Of a stretch of DNA of 64,000 bases, positions 18,850 to 26,848 are shown piece by piece (position 1 is the stretch's first letter; every line of letters starts with the position of its first letter). The position numbers and the translations under genes are program-made. Source of the stretch: JBBEDS01 sp040881175. Its GTDB lineage: Bacteria > Patescibacteriota > Minisyncoccia > 2-02-FULL-40-12 > IGHO2-01-FULL-4-A. The notes under the pieces were generated by a model. The model was given only the letters and a program-made list of their open reading frames with translations. It had not been told where the DNA came from and made no database searches. The stretch is from NCBI GenBank assembly GCA_040881175.1, contig JBBEDS010000014.1:1-64000 (forward strand), given 5' to 3'.

Positions 18850-19092
18850 ATGAAAAGCGAGCTTGAACAATATATAAAAGATTCCAGTCTTTCCGAAGAA
18901 GACAAGGGTTTGTGGTCTTCAATACTTGAACAGCTAGATGACGACCAGGCCAAAGTGTTCATCGATTTCATAAATGGCAAGGAAGAAAACCTTCAACTCC
19001 TAACCCACAACATCAAAGCCAAGAAGGAAGCCCTTGAAAAAGGTGATGACAAACTTCTAGAGAAAATATTAAAACAAGAAGAAAATGACTAA
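18850..19092 (+). CDS. Small acidic helical hypothetical protein
   Basis: 80 aa, rich in Glu, Asp and Lys, predicted all-helical, with a repeated KEALEKGDDKLLEK pattern near the C-terminus. It overlaps the next gene by 8 nt, so the two are probably coupled. No family is recognised. Confidence 0.55.
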   Translation: MKSELEQYIKDSSLSEEDKGLWSSILEQLDDDQAKVFIDFINGKEENLQLLTHNIKAKKEALEKGDDKLLEKILKQEEND

Positions 19093-19642
19093 AGAAAAAT
19101 TTCCTACAAACGAACAGGGGGAGCAGAACTCCGCATACGAAAAGATAGTTAATCGCTGGAAAAAGCTGATTGATAGAGAGTCAGAACTAAAAATACCGCC
19201 TCGAAGAATGGGTGGCTACATACTGGCAAGCGTTCTTGCTGCGGGGTTGCTCATGCCAGGAGCAATGGGGAATAAAGCGGAGGCTCAAGGATTAGGCGGT
19301 AGAATTGCAAACACGGTTTTCAGAACTGGAACCTTTGAAGCTCGGAGTTCTATTGATAGGTCCATGAACAAAAAGATAGACGACCTTGAGAATGACTACG
19401 TCAAAAAGATAGGCGAGCTAGGCCGCATGGAAGCTGAGTCCTATAAAGAGTACGGTCCTCGAATTAGAGACGCGAAATCCGACTCGGAACGCGAACATTT
19501 GGAAAATGAATACCAGGCAGATCTAGATAAGATAGCTCAGGCCAAGATCGACCTAAAAAAAGCCTACGAAAAAGAAAAGAGGAATTTAAAGATGAAGAAA
19601 GAGGTTAGCAGCACAATATTCAGAGGCGTTAGGGGATATTAG
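19085..19642 (+). CDS. Hypothetical protein with one membrane segment and a coiled coil
   Basis: 185 aa. A charged N-terminus (1-40) is followed by a hydrophobic segment GGYILASVLAAGLLMPGAMG (about 42-61) and an ALA-type cleavage-like sequence NKAEAQG, then a long charged helical domain (about 95-175). It could be a membrane-anchored or exported protein with an unusually long n-region. It overlaps the 80-aa gene by 8 nt. Function unknown. Confidence 0.55.
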   Translation: MTKEKFPTNEQGEQNSAYEKIVNRWKKLIDRESELKIPPRRMGGYILASVLAAGLLMPGAMGNKAEAQGLGGRIANTVFRTGTFEARSSIDRSMNKKIDDLENDYVKKIGELGRMEAESYKEYGPRIRDAKSDSEREHLENEYQADLDKIAQAKIDLKKAYEKEKRNLKMKKEVSSTIFRGVRGY

Positions 19643-19661
19643 GTCTAAAAATATAACGGTA

Positions 19662-19690
19662 TTGACCGTAACAGGCCAATAGATTATACT
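19662..19690 (+). promoter_or_regulatory. 16S rRNA promoter
   Basis: TTGACC (19662-19667), 17-nt spacer, TATACT (19685-19690), about 210 nt before the mature 16S 5' end. Confidence 0.75.
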
Positions 19691-19738
19691 CCTTATAACA
19701 ATGGTTCAATAAATTAATAACAATTTTATTGAGTTTTT

Positions 19739-19786
19739 TAACACTCGGGATTGCCTTCAAACCTTTGAGAGCAATCCCGAGTGTTA
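19739..19786 (+). promoter_or_regulatory. Large leader hairpin upstream of 16S
   Basis: Perfect 16-bp inverted repeat TAACACTCGGGATTGC (19739-19754) with 19771-19786. The 16-nt interior contains a second small stem (TCAAA/TTTGA). No U-tract follows, so it is not an obvious terminator. A second RNase III site or an antitermination element are possibilities. Confidence 0.6.
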
Positions 19787-19827
19787 TTAGATAGTACATT
19801 CAAAAGTGAATAGGTAAGAACCAATTG

Positions 19828-19860
19828 CACATGGTTTCTTACTGTTAACTAGACCTATTC
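19828..19860 (+). promoter_or_regulatory. 5' arm of the 16S pre-rRNA processing stem
   Basis: Complementary to 22445-22478 beyond the 3' end of 16S: the core 19833-19853 pairs with 22453-22473 using Watson-Crick pairs plus G-U. Pairing then extends on both sides, with one bulged A at 22452. This is the expected RNase III substrate enclosing the whole 16S, intron included. Confidence 0.8.
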
Positions 19861-19903
19861 TCCTATTTAAAATTCCGCCAGGAAATTTAAATAGGTTCTT
19901 TAT

Positions 19904-19943
<40 letters not shown>

Positions 19944-20146
19944 GATAAGGCATGCAAGTCGCACGAACTATTTTTCGAACAAAATGCGATTACATCAAGT
20001 TTTGGGATTTTAATATGTTAGTGGCGAACGAGTTAGTAACACCTTGGTACGTACCCCGAAGACGGGCATAACCAACCGAAAGGTTGGCTAATTCCCGATA
20101 GTCTCGCAAGAGTAAAGGAGCAATCCACTTTGGGAGCGGCCTAGGT

Positions 20147-20184
<38 letters not shown>

Positions 20185-20429
20185 TATGACGGGTAGGGGG
20201 TGTGAGAGCACGATCCCCAACGAGGGAACTGAGACACGGTCCTTACATCTACGGATGGCTGCAGTCGAGAATATTCGACAATGGGCGAAAGCCTGATCGA
20301 GCGACGCCGCGTGCAGGAAGACGGCCTTCGGGTTGTAAACTGCTTTTGCGTGGGAAGAAATTTGACGGTACCACGAGAATAAGGGGCTGCTAACTCTGTG
20401 CCAGCAGCAGCGGTAATACAGAGGCCCCA

Positions 20430-20462
<33 letters not shown>

Positions 20463-20671
20463 AGTAGTCGGTTTTTGTAGTCTGATGTTAAATCTCGCGG
20501 CCCAACCGTGAGACCGCATTAGAAACGCAAAAACTAGAGCAAGTCAGAGGCAAGCGGAACGTGTGGTGTAGCGGTGAAATGCATTGATATCACACGGAAC
20601 ACCAAAAGCGAAGGCAGCTTGCTGGGGCTTTGCTGACGATCAGTTGCGAAAGCGTGGGGATCAAAAAGGAT

Positions 20672-21549
20672 TGGCAAGGGTACCAAACTATTGTAAAATT
20701 AGTTTGGTTGCTAGTCCCTTCTTATAGCGATATAAGAATGCAAACTTGGCTATTTCGGTGAAAATCCATACAAGTGGAAAACACCGAGGGAAGTTGTGGG
20801 AACTTATATTTGTACTCAAATGAATATTACTTACCGTGATAAAAAAGCTGGTTTTAAACTTACAGCTAGAAACAAAGCTGTTCTAATCGGCTCGATACTT
20901 GGAGATGCGAATGTTCACTCTAAGGGCGTGAGTCACAGGGCTTTATTCAAACACGGAGAAAAACAAGCCGCGTTAATAACTTGGAAAAGAAAAGAATTTG
21001 ACTTAATTTCTGGCATGCAAATTAACCACTTTAAACAGTTGGTTAAAGGAAAAGAGTATGGATTTTTGCAATTTGTAACTTTAACACATCCAGAATTCTC
21101 AAGATTCTATAAGTTATTCTACGTTCGAAAGAAAAAAATTGTGCCACATAACATATCGAAGCTGCTTAAAGATCCTCTATCTTTGGCGGTTTGGATTATG
21201 GATGATGGCTCTCGAGATAATGTTGGCCTAACGTTACAAACACATAGTTTTTCTCTGAGAGGAATTGAGAGGTTGCGCAAAGCGCTAAAACTAAACTTCG
21301 ATATAAAAACAAATACAAGAAAAAATAAAGGGTCGTATGTAATATATTTTCCTAAATCTGAAATTTCAAAACTATGGAAAGTAGTAAAAAGTTATGTACT
21401 GCCTGAGTATAAATATAAGTTCCCATTAACCCCGTAGAGACTACACGCCGAGACTGTCACAGACAGTATGATATAGTCCGAACTGCATAGTAATATGCAG
21501 AGCATGTCAGAAATGCACATGCCCACAAGCATCTTGTGAGTAACAATTG
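20672..21549 (+). mobile_element. Group I self-splicing intron in 16S (E. coli position 788)
   Basis: 878-nt insertion between GGAT (ending 20671) and TAGATACCC (from 21550). Exon 1 ends in U and the intron ends in G, as group I splicing needs. A guide sequence CTAGTCCCTT (20711-20720) pairs with exon 1 end (P1, U-G at the splice site) and CTA with exon 2 UAG (P10). The catalytic core near the 3' end has GAGACTACACG (21436-21446) and GATATAGTCC (21470-21479), typical P3/P7 elements. The LAGLIDADG gene sits in a peripheral loop. Confidence 0.9.
20820..21437 (+). CDS. LAGLIDADG homing endonuclease in the 16S intron
   Basis: 205 aa from ATG 20820 (an in-frame GTG at 20796 would add 8 residues). 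Two LAGLIDADG-type helices: LIGSILGDANVH (about 23-34) and LAVWIMDDGSRD (about 119-130), each with the catalytic acidic residue, so this is a single-chain two-motif enzyme. It should cut intronless 16S genes at the insertion site and spread the intron, and may also help folding. Its stop lies at the start of the intron core, so coding and ribozyme sequences overlap slightly. Confidence 0.92.
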   Translation: MNITYRDKKAGFKLTARNKAVLIGSILGDANVHSKGVSHRALFKHGEKQAALITWKRKEFDLISGMQINHFKQLVKGKEYGFLQFVTLTHPEFSRFYKLFYVRKKKIVPHNISKLLKDPLSLAVWIMDDGSRDNVGLTLQTHSFSLRGIERLRKALKLNFDIKTNTRKNKGSYVIYFPKSEISKLWKVVKSYVLPEYKYKFPLTP

Positions 21550-22283
21550 TAGATACCCTTGTAGTCCACGCCCTAAACGTTGCAAACTAGCTATTGGGAG
21601 CATCGACCCTCCCGGTGGCGCAGCTAACGCGTTAAGTTTGCCGCCTGGGAAGTACGATCGCAAGATTAAAACTCAAAGGAATAGGCGGGAGATCGCACAA
21701 GCGGTGGATCATGTGGTTCAATTCGACACAGAGCGAAAAACCTCACCAAGGCTTGAAATCCAGCTGCATACTCTGGAAACAGAGTAGCCTTCGAGGGTGC
21801 TGGACAGGTGCTGCACGGCTGTCGTCAGCTCGTCAGGTGACTGGTTCCCTTAAGTGGGGAAACGAGCGCAACCCCTATTGTCTGTTACAAGTGTCAGACG
21901 AGACTGCCAGGGTTGACCTGGAGGAAGGCGGGGATGACGTCAAGTCAGCGTGGCCCTTTGATGCCTTGGGCTACACACATGATACAATGGGAAGTAACAA
22001 TGGGTTGCCAAACCGCAAGGTGGAGCTAATCCCATCAAACCTTCCCCCAGTTCGGATAGGAGGCTGCAACTTGCCTCCTTGAAGTTGGAATCGCTAGTAA
22101 TCGCAGATCAGCACGCTGCGGTGAATACGTTCTCGATCTTTGCACTCACCGCCCGTCAATGCAGGGAAGCCGGGAATACCCGAAGGTCCGTGTTTATTCG
22201 TGGAACTACGGTAGGCTCGGTGACAAGGCATAAGTCGTAACAAGGCACGGCTAGCGGAAGCTGGTCGTGGATCACCTCCTTTC

Positions 22284-22493
22284 TATTTCAAAAAATCTGC
22301 TTTAAGCAGATTGCGAAATAGAATTAAGTGTCGATATAGCTTATACTCTGTTTGTTTGTCGATAGACGATCACGGAGTATGACCTATGGCCAGCCGATAT
22401 GGCTTAATCTATCGGCGTTTGCATGAGTCGAAAACATGCAAAATGAGTAGGATCTGGTTAACAGTAAGAAATCGTGTAACATAAAACCCGCTA
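22284..22493 (+). other. Structured 16S trailer, no gene
   Basis: About 210 nt of hairpins and no tRNA: TTCTATTTC/GAAATAGAA around TCTGCTT/AAGCAGA, GCCGATA/TATCGGC, and TTTGCATG/CATGCAAA. It ends with the 3' processing arm and a half terminator cut by the gap. Confidence 0.7.
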
Positions 22494-22648
22494 NNNNNNN
22501 NNNNNNNNNNNNNNNNNNNNNNNNNNNNNNNNNNNNNNNNNNNNNNNNNNNNNNNNNNNNNNNNNNNNNNNNNNNNNNNNNNNNNNNNNNNNNCAAAATG
22601 AGTAGGATCTGGTTAACAGTAAGAAATCGTGTAACATAAAACCCGCTA
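22439..22648. repeat. Exact 55-bp direct repeat flanking a 100-N gap
   Basis: 22439-22493 and 22594-22648 are identical over exactly 55 bases, ending at opposite edges of the N run (22494-22593). A 55-base overlap is what a k=55 de Bruijn assembler leaves at unmerged contig ends, so the gap is probably artificial and the true sequence may be continuous. Confidence 0.85.
22445..22478 (+). promoter_or_regulatory. 3' arm of the 16S pre-rRNA processing stem
   Basis: Pairs with the leader arm at 19828-19860. The same sequence recurs after the gap because of the 55-bp duplication. Confidence 0.8.
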
Positions 22649-22670
22649 TTAGGCGGGTTTTATGTCTTTT
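22634..22670. terminator. Terminator shared by the 16S unit and the 22649 gene
   Basis: 13-bp stem ACATAAAACCCGC (22634-22646) / GCGGGTTTTATGT (22653-22665), then CTTTT. If the gap is spurious this ends the 16S transcript about 170 nt after the processing arm. Confidence 0.75.
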
Positions 22671-22954
22671 AACATCTCGGCTCTTAAATTTTCTAATCGT
22701 TTTTTTCCGTCTTCTATATCGCTCTTGATGCCTGCTATGTATTCTCTTTTCTCCTCTAACTCCTTCGTGCTTTCCTCGTCCAATTCCACCCCATTTCTTC
22801 CTCTATGCTTATCTAGCCAATCTTGTAATTCATTTTCCTTCATCGCCAAACTTTTTTTCATATTGTCGATATATCCTCTCAAGCCCTCCACCTCAGCTTT
22901 CCCTTTGAGTTTGACAGGAGATCCTTCACTAGATGGCATTGATTCAAATCCCAT
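22649..22954 (-). CDS. Coiled-coil hypothetical protein
   Basis: 101 aa; after a short Ser/Pro-rich N-terminus the chain is a charged helix with heptad spacing (about 20-95), broken near the middle by a Gly/Asn turn (HRGRNGVE) as in a helical hairpin. No known family. The stop codon lies in the terminator. It is convergent with the 16S gene. Confidence 0.55.
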   Translation of the reverse strand: MGFESMPSSEGSPVKLKGKAEVEGLRGYIDNMKKSLAMKENELQDWLDKHRGRNGVELDEESTKELEEKREYIAGIKSDIEDGKKRLENLRAEMLKDIKPA

Positions 22955-23028
22955 ACTTTTTAATCAAGCCTTAGCCTCTAGCCTGTGTCCAATTGGCCAC
23001 TGACTATCGACTTAGGTTAATATTTTAA

Positions 23029-23760
23029 TTACTTTATCTGATAAGTAAGGTTAACGTTAACTACAACTTCATTCTCTCCGGTCGGCACGGTAGGACCTCC
23101 GCCACCGATTCCCACGCTAGAATCAAATGCTCTTTCAAATATTGGGAAGCCACCGGTGCTTTCAGAAAAGTTTACGATCCGACCTAACTTTATGCCTAAT
23201 TGTTCTTTAAGATCGTCTGCCTTCTTCTTGGCATTCTCAATAGCCATTTCTCTGGCTTGCTTCTTTAGCTCCTCGGGCTGATCAATCTGGAAACTTAGGC
23301 TGTTGACTTGGTTGACTCCGGCCGTAACGGCTCCGTCAAGAATATCGCTTACGTTATCCAGGTCACGAATTTTGACTTCCAGGGTCTGATTTACCTGATA
23401 ACCGGTAATCTCCGGCTGTCCAAATCGGGGATAGGTATATTGCGGGTAGATATTGTATGAGATCGTTTTAATATCTTTATCTTCGACATTCTGCTCCTTC
23501 AAAAAATTAACAACCTTTTCTGATCTTGCTGAGTTATCATCCTGGGCCTTCTTAGAAGTCACGGCTTCGGTTACGATCGCCAAGTGAACTAGGGCGATAT
23601 CCGGCCTGGCCAAAACCTTACCTTCACCGCTGAAAGACACCGTGTTAGATGTTCCCGAAGTACTCAGCTTATCTTTCGTACTTACCACTACGAAAACTGA
23701 GAGTAAGACCAAAAACACTAAACCTGACCAATAAAGAACTTTTTTGTGCATATTTGTCAT
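23029..23760 (-). CDS. SIMPL (DUF541) domain protein, membrane-anchored
   Basis: 243 aa. N-terminal membrane anchor (about 7-26), then a SIMPL domain from about 40: VSFSGEGKVLARPDIA, a typical QDDNSARSEKVVNFLKEQ helix, and ITGYQVNQTLEVKIRDLD, ending in NEVVVNVNLTYQIK. SIMPL proteins are extracytoplasmic and their biochemical role is poorly known. It may be cotranscribed with the upstream 185-aa gene (17 nt apart). Confidence 0.88.
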   Translation of the reverse strand: MTNMHKKVLYWSGLVFLVLLSVFVVVSTKDKLSTSGTSNTVSFSGEGKVLARPDIALVHLAIVTEAVTSKKAQDDNSARSEKVVNFLKEQNVEDKDIKTISYNIYPQYTYPRFGQPEITGYQVNQTLEVKIRDLDNVSDILDGAVTAGVNQVNSLSFQIDQPEELKKQAREMAIENAKKKADDLKEQLGIKLGRIVNFSESTGGFPIFERAFDSSVGIGGGGPTVPTGENEVVVNVNLTYQIK

Positions 23761-23777
23761 GAATTAATTACTAAATT

Positions 23778-24335
23778 TTAGAAATCGTAAGATCCGATTT
23801 CCTTCGACTCTACTGATTTTAACACGAAGGGAGACTCGGGGTAAAATTTTAATTCTGCACTTGTGCCAACGTTATCTCTAATAGTCATAACTATATCCTC
23901 CGTCTCCGGCGGAACAGATTTTAATCTAATCTGTTTGATCTCCTTAAAAGTAGTCAAATTAGACACGTCTTCCATGACAATAATTGCTCCCGTTATAAGG
24001 AAGTCGATAAATTCTAGAGAGATGTTGGAGTCAGTCGTATTGAAAAATCTGACTTTGCTCGCATCAATAGTTTCAAACTCGTAATCTTCGTTGTTATCAA
24101 GCCATTTCTCTACTTCAGAGTCAAAATCAAACTTTCCAGTTTCCCTCTCCTTGGGCCATAACTTCTTAGACCTTGGAGATCCAGACACTCTGACAGCCTC
24201 AGGCTCCTGAGTTTTACCTCGTCTTTTTCTCTCGTATTCCTCTTCTAATGTGGCCTCCTCAATATCCGCCAGTCTCTTGTTTAACTGCTCTCTGGTAGGA
24301 GTGGGCGGCATTTGTGGAATTTCCTTTTTTCCCAT
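23778..24335 (-). CDS. Hypothetical protein
   Basis: 185 aa, soluble. The N-terminal third is charged and probably disordered (PPTPTREQLNKRL, ERKRRGKTQEPE). Residues about 85-185 look like an alternating beta/helix domain with strands such as KVRFFNTTDSNISLEFIDFL. No family is recognised. It is divergent from the RNA methyltransferase gene; the two start codons are only about 24 nt apart. Confidence 0.55.
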   Translation of the reverse strand: MGKKEIPQMPPTPTREQLNKRLADIEEATLEEEYERKRRGKTQEPEAVRVSGSPRSKKLWPKERETGKFDFDSEVEKWLDNNEDYEFETIDASKVRFFNTTDSNISLEFIDFLITGAIIVMEDVSNLTTFKEIKQIRLKSVPPETEDIVMTIRDNVGTSAELKFYPESPFVLKSVESKEIGSYDF

Positions 24336-24337
24336 GC

Positions 24338-24346
24338 TGTTATACT
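24338..24346 (+). promoter_or_regulatory. Extended -10 promoter of the TrmH-like gene
   Basis: TGT-TATACT (24338-24346), 12 nt before the ATG at 24359. It overlaps the divergent start region. Confidence 0.5.
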
Positions 24347-24358
24347 ATCAATTGTGCC

Positions 24359-24820
24359 ATGGCAAAACAAGAACTCTATTTAATACTGGATAATATACGT
24401 AGTGCGCTGAATGTGGGGGCAATTTTTCGTACCGCCGATGCTGCGGGCGTGGACAAAATATTACTCTGCGGCTATACGCCTACACCAGAGAACGACAAGG
24501 TCAAAAAGACTGCTCTTGGTTCTGAAAAAACAGTCACTTGGGAGCACCACCCTCAAACATGGCGGCTAGTAAAGCGCCTGAGGAAAGGCGGGATATATAT
24601 TGTAGCTCTTGAGCAAGATAAGAGATCGACTGATTACAGAAAGCTTAAGCCTAAATTTCCGATGGCTTTAATAGTTGGTAATGAAGTAAAAGGATTGAGT
24701 AAAAATATTCTGGAACACGTGGACAAGATAATAGATATTCCAATGTACGGCCAAAAAGAAAGTCTGAATGTCGCTGTCGCTACAGGGATAGCTGTGTATA
24801 AAATACGGGAAACTTTTTAA
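24359..24820 (+). CDS. TrmH/SpoU-family RNA 2'-O-methyltransferase
   Basis: 153 aa. SPOUT-class motifs: LDNIRSALNVGAIFRTADAA (about 9-28, motif 1 with the catalytic N/R), ALIVGNEVKGLSK (about 105-117, motif 2) and IDIPMYGQKESLNVAVATGI (about 126-145, motif 3). The exact target (rRNA or tRNA) cannot be told from sequence. It has no N-terminal substrate-binding domain, like TrmL-size members. Start moved from an upstream in-frame codon to ATG 24359, downstream of the -10 box. Two nt separate it from rnhB. Confidence 0.88.
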   Translation: MAKQELYLILDNIRSALNVGAIFRTADAAGVDKILLCGYTPTPENDKVKKTALGSEKTVTWEHHPQTWRLVKRLRKGGIYIVALEQDKRSTDYRKLKPKFPMALIVGNEVKGLSKNILEHVDKIIDIPMYGQKESLNVAVATGIAVYKIRETF

Positions 24821-24822
24821 AT

Positions 24823-25458
24823 ATGAAGCTGCCGCATAAAACACTGGAACGTAACTTACTAAAGAATGGCTATCATTCCATAGCCAGTGTCGATGAAGTC
24901 GGCATGGCCTGCTTGGCCGGACCGGTAGTCGTCTGCGCCGTTTTATTCAGTAAGGACTTTTTCAAGAAGAAACACAAGAGACTACACTGGATACGTGATT
25001 CAAAGCTCCTTTTACCTCACCAGAGGGAAGAGTTTGCGACCGAACTAATGAAAGAGGTGGGCCTCAAGTTCCAAACGGCATATTGCTTCCCTAGGACAAT
25101 TGATAAAATAAATATTTACCAAGCATCCAGGCTGGCTATGAGAAGAGCTCTGGCTAAACTCTCACCCCACAGGAAGTCCGTAGTCCTAGTCGATGGTCCA
25201 GCAAAAATCAAAGGCATAGCTCTGGATCAAATAGCAGTTATAAAGGGCGATAGGAAGGTGTTTGCCATAGCCTGTGCATCTGTCATTGCCAAAGTAACCA
25301 GAGATGGGATGATGGCCAGATATGCAAAAAGGTACCCTAAATACGGGTTTGAGAAGCATAAAGGCTACAGCACTGAACTTCACAGAACACAATTGTCACA
25401 GCATGGCGTTTGCCCGATTCACAGGAGGTCTTTTGCGCCGGTGGCCAAACTGCTGTAA
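24823..25458 (+). CDS. rnhB: Ribonuclease HII with altered GRG motif
   Basis: Removes ribonucleotides and RNA primers from DNA. The four catalytic acidic residues are traceable: Asp and Glu in SVDEVG (about 23-28), Asp in VLVDGPAKI (about 123-131) and Asp in AKVTRDGMMARY. The usual GRG (DEAGRG / DEVGRG), which senses the RNA-DNA junction, reads GMA here (DEVGMACLAGPV). 211 aa, normal length. Together with the TrmH-like gene and gapdh it forms a tightly packed run. Confidence 0.88.
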   Translation: MKLPHKTLERNLLKNGYHSIASVDEVGMACLAGPVVVCAVLFSKDFFKKKHKRLHWIRDSKLLLPHQREEFATELMKEVGLKFQTAYCFPRTIDKINIYQASRLAMRRALAKLSPHRKSVVLVDGPAKIKGIALDQIAVIKGDRKVFAIACASVIAKVTRDGMMARYAKRYPKYGFEKHKGYSTELHRTQLSQHGVCPIHRRSFAPVAKLL

Positions 25459-25469
25459 AATATAGGCAT

Positions 25470-26489
25470 ATGAGAAAAATAAAAGTAGCAATCAATGGTT
25501 TCGGTCGAATAGGCCGAATCTTCTTCAGACAAGCTTTTGGCAATTCCGATTTGGATTTTGTCGCCATAAATGACCTCGGCTCACTGGAGAATCTAGCCTA
25601 TTTATTAAAATACGACAGCGTCTATGGCAACTACGAGAAAAGTGTCGAAGTAAAAGGTGGCAAACTCGTCGTAGATGGACACGAAATAGAATTTATCCAA
25701 GAGAAAGAACCGGGCAAGCTACCCTGGAAAAAACTTGATGTAGATATTGTCATAGAATCCACTGGCGTCTTTGAATCACGCGATAAGGCAGCTCCGCATT
25801 TAGATGCGGGAGCAAAGAGAGTAGTCATTACAGCCCCGGCCAAAGACGAGATAACTCCAACCGTTACTCCTAATGTAAATGTTGAGGCTCTTAAGCTGGA
25901 CAAAATAACCTCGAATGCCTCCTGCACGACCAATGCCGCTACACCGGTAATGTCTGTCATGATGGTAGACCCGGGAGTAAAAAAAGCCGCCCTGAATACG
26001 GTTCACGGATATACTGCTAGCCAAAGCTTGGTTGATAGCCCGGATCCTCATAATAAAGACTTCCGACGTGCTAGAGCGGCAGCGGCAAACATAGTTCCCA
26101 CATCAACCGGAGCAGCGCTAGCAACGACTAGAGCTATCCCGGAGCTGAAAGACAAGTTTGATGGAATAGCCCTGAGAGTTCCTGTCATATCGGGTTCAAT
26201 AATGGACTTCACTTTTCTTGCATCAAGAGCAACCACAGTTGAAGAAATAAATGAAATTTTTAAAAAAGCTGCAAAACAGGAAAATTGGAAGGGAATACTA
26301 ACTATTACTGACGAGCCCATTGTCTCATCGGATATTCTAAAAAACCCGCATGGCTCCATAGTAGACCTATCGATGACCAGAGTGATAGACGGCGATTTGG
26401 TTAAGGTATTGGCTTGGTATGATAATGAATGGGGATATAGCGCCATGCTAACCCAGCACGTGCTTACAGTCGCACAGTTATTTGAATAA
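25470..26489 (+). CDS. gap: Glyceraldehyde-3-phosphate dehydrogenase
   Basis: Oxidises glyceraldehyde-3-phosphate in glycolysis. NAD-binding NGFGRIGR at the N-terminus, the catalytic ASCTTNA (about 149-155) and NTVHGYTASQSLVD, and the C-terminal WYDNEWGYS are all intact. 339 aa, normal. Start set at ATG 25470 (MRKIKVAINGFG), 11 nt after rnhB, not the upstream in-frame codon inside rnhB. Confidence 0.96.
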   Translation: MRKIKVAINGFGRIGRIFFRQAFGNSDLDFVAINDLGSLENLAYLLKYDSVYGNYEKSVEVKGGKLVVDGHEIEFIQEKEPGKLPWKKLDVDIVIESTGVFESRDKAAPHLDAGAKRVVITAPAKDEITPTVTPNVNVEALKLDKITSNASCTTNAATPVMSVMMVDPGVKKAALNTVHGYTASQSLVDSPDPHNKDFRRARAAAANIVPTSTGAALATTRAIPELKDKFDGIALRVPVISGSIMDFTFLASRATTVEEINEIFKKAAKQENWKGILTITDEPIVSSDILKNPHGSIVDLSMTRVIDGDLVKVLAWYDNEWGYSAMLTQHVLTVAQLFE

Positions 26490-26523
26490 AAAAAGACCAC
26501 CCGAGGGAGTAGGCTCAGATGGT
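26488..26523 (-). terminator. Terminator of the 93-aa gene (minus strand)
   Basis: Read on the minus strand: ACCATCTGAG / CTCGGGTGGT (26523-26514 with 26505-26496, two G-U pairs) followed by a T-run. It overlaps the gap stop region. Confidence 0.7.
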
Positions 26524-26524
26524 T

Positions 26525-26806
26525 CTAGATGCTTCCTTCCATATCGAGAAGGACCAGCTTGTCGTTATCTACGAAGGCATAGTAACCGTTAAGTTTGCCT
26601 TCCTGGCCACCTAGCACAGTAGCATTGAAAGAGTTTCCGTTTTCAATAACACTCTTCATGACCTTTGTCTTGATGGTGTTAACACCATCGCTGAAGTTAA
26701 CAGGGCAGAGTTTCTGCAAACGTAGTGATGCCTTGAGATCTACCTTCCCATTTTTGTCAGGGAGGTAGAACTTCTGACCGACTTCTAGGCTACCGAATCT
26801 CTGCAC
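26525..26806 (-). CDS. Small hypothetical protein
   Basis: 93 aa, likely a small beta-rich fold, with alternating hydrophobic residues (FGSLEVGQKFYLP, NSFNATVLGGQEGKLNGYYAFVDNDKLVLLD). GTG start with a well-placed GGGAGG Shine-Dalgarno, and its own terminator, so a stand-alone expressed unit. It is convergent with gap. No family recognised. Confidence 0.6.
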   Translation of the reverse strand: MQRFGSLEVGQKFYLPDKNGKVDLKASLRLQKLCPVNFSDGVNTIKTKVMKSVIENGNSFNATVLGGQEGKLNGYYAFVDNDKLVLLDMEGSI

Positions 26807-26848
26807 GGCTTCCTCCCTAAATTTTTTAAAGGCCTGTTTAGTTAGATT

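Noticed and set aside
22384..22596. 70-aa ORF across the second N run
   Set aside because: Mostly gap characters within the 16S trailer.
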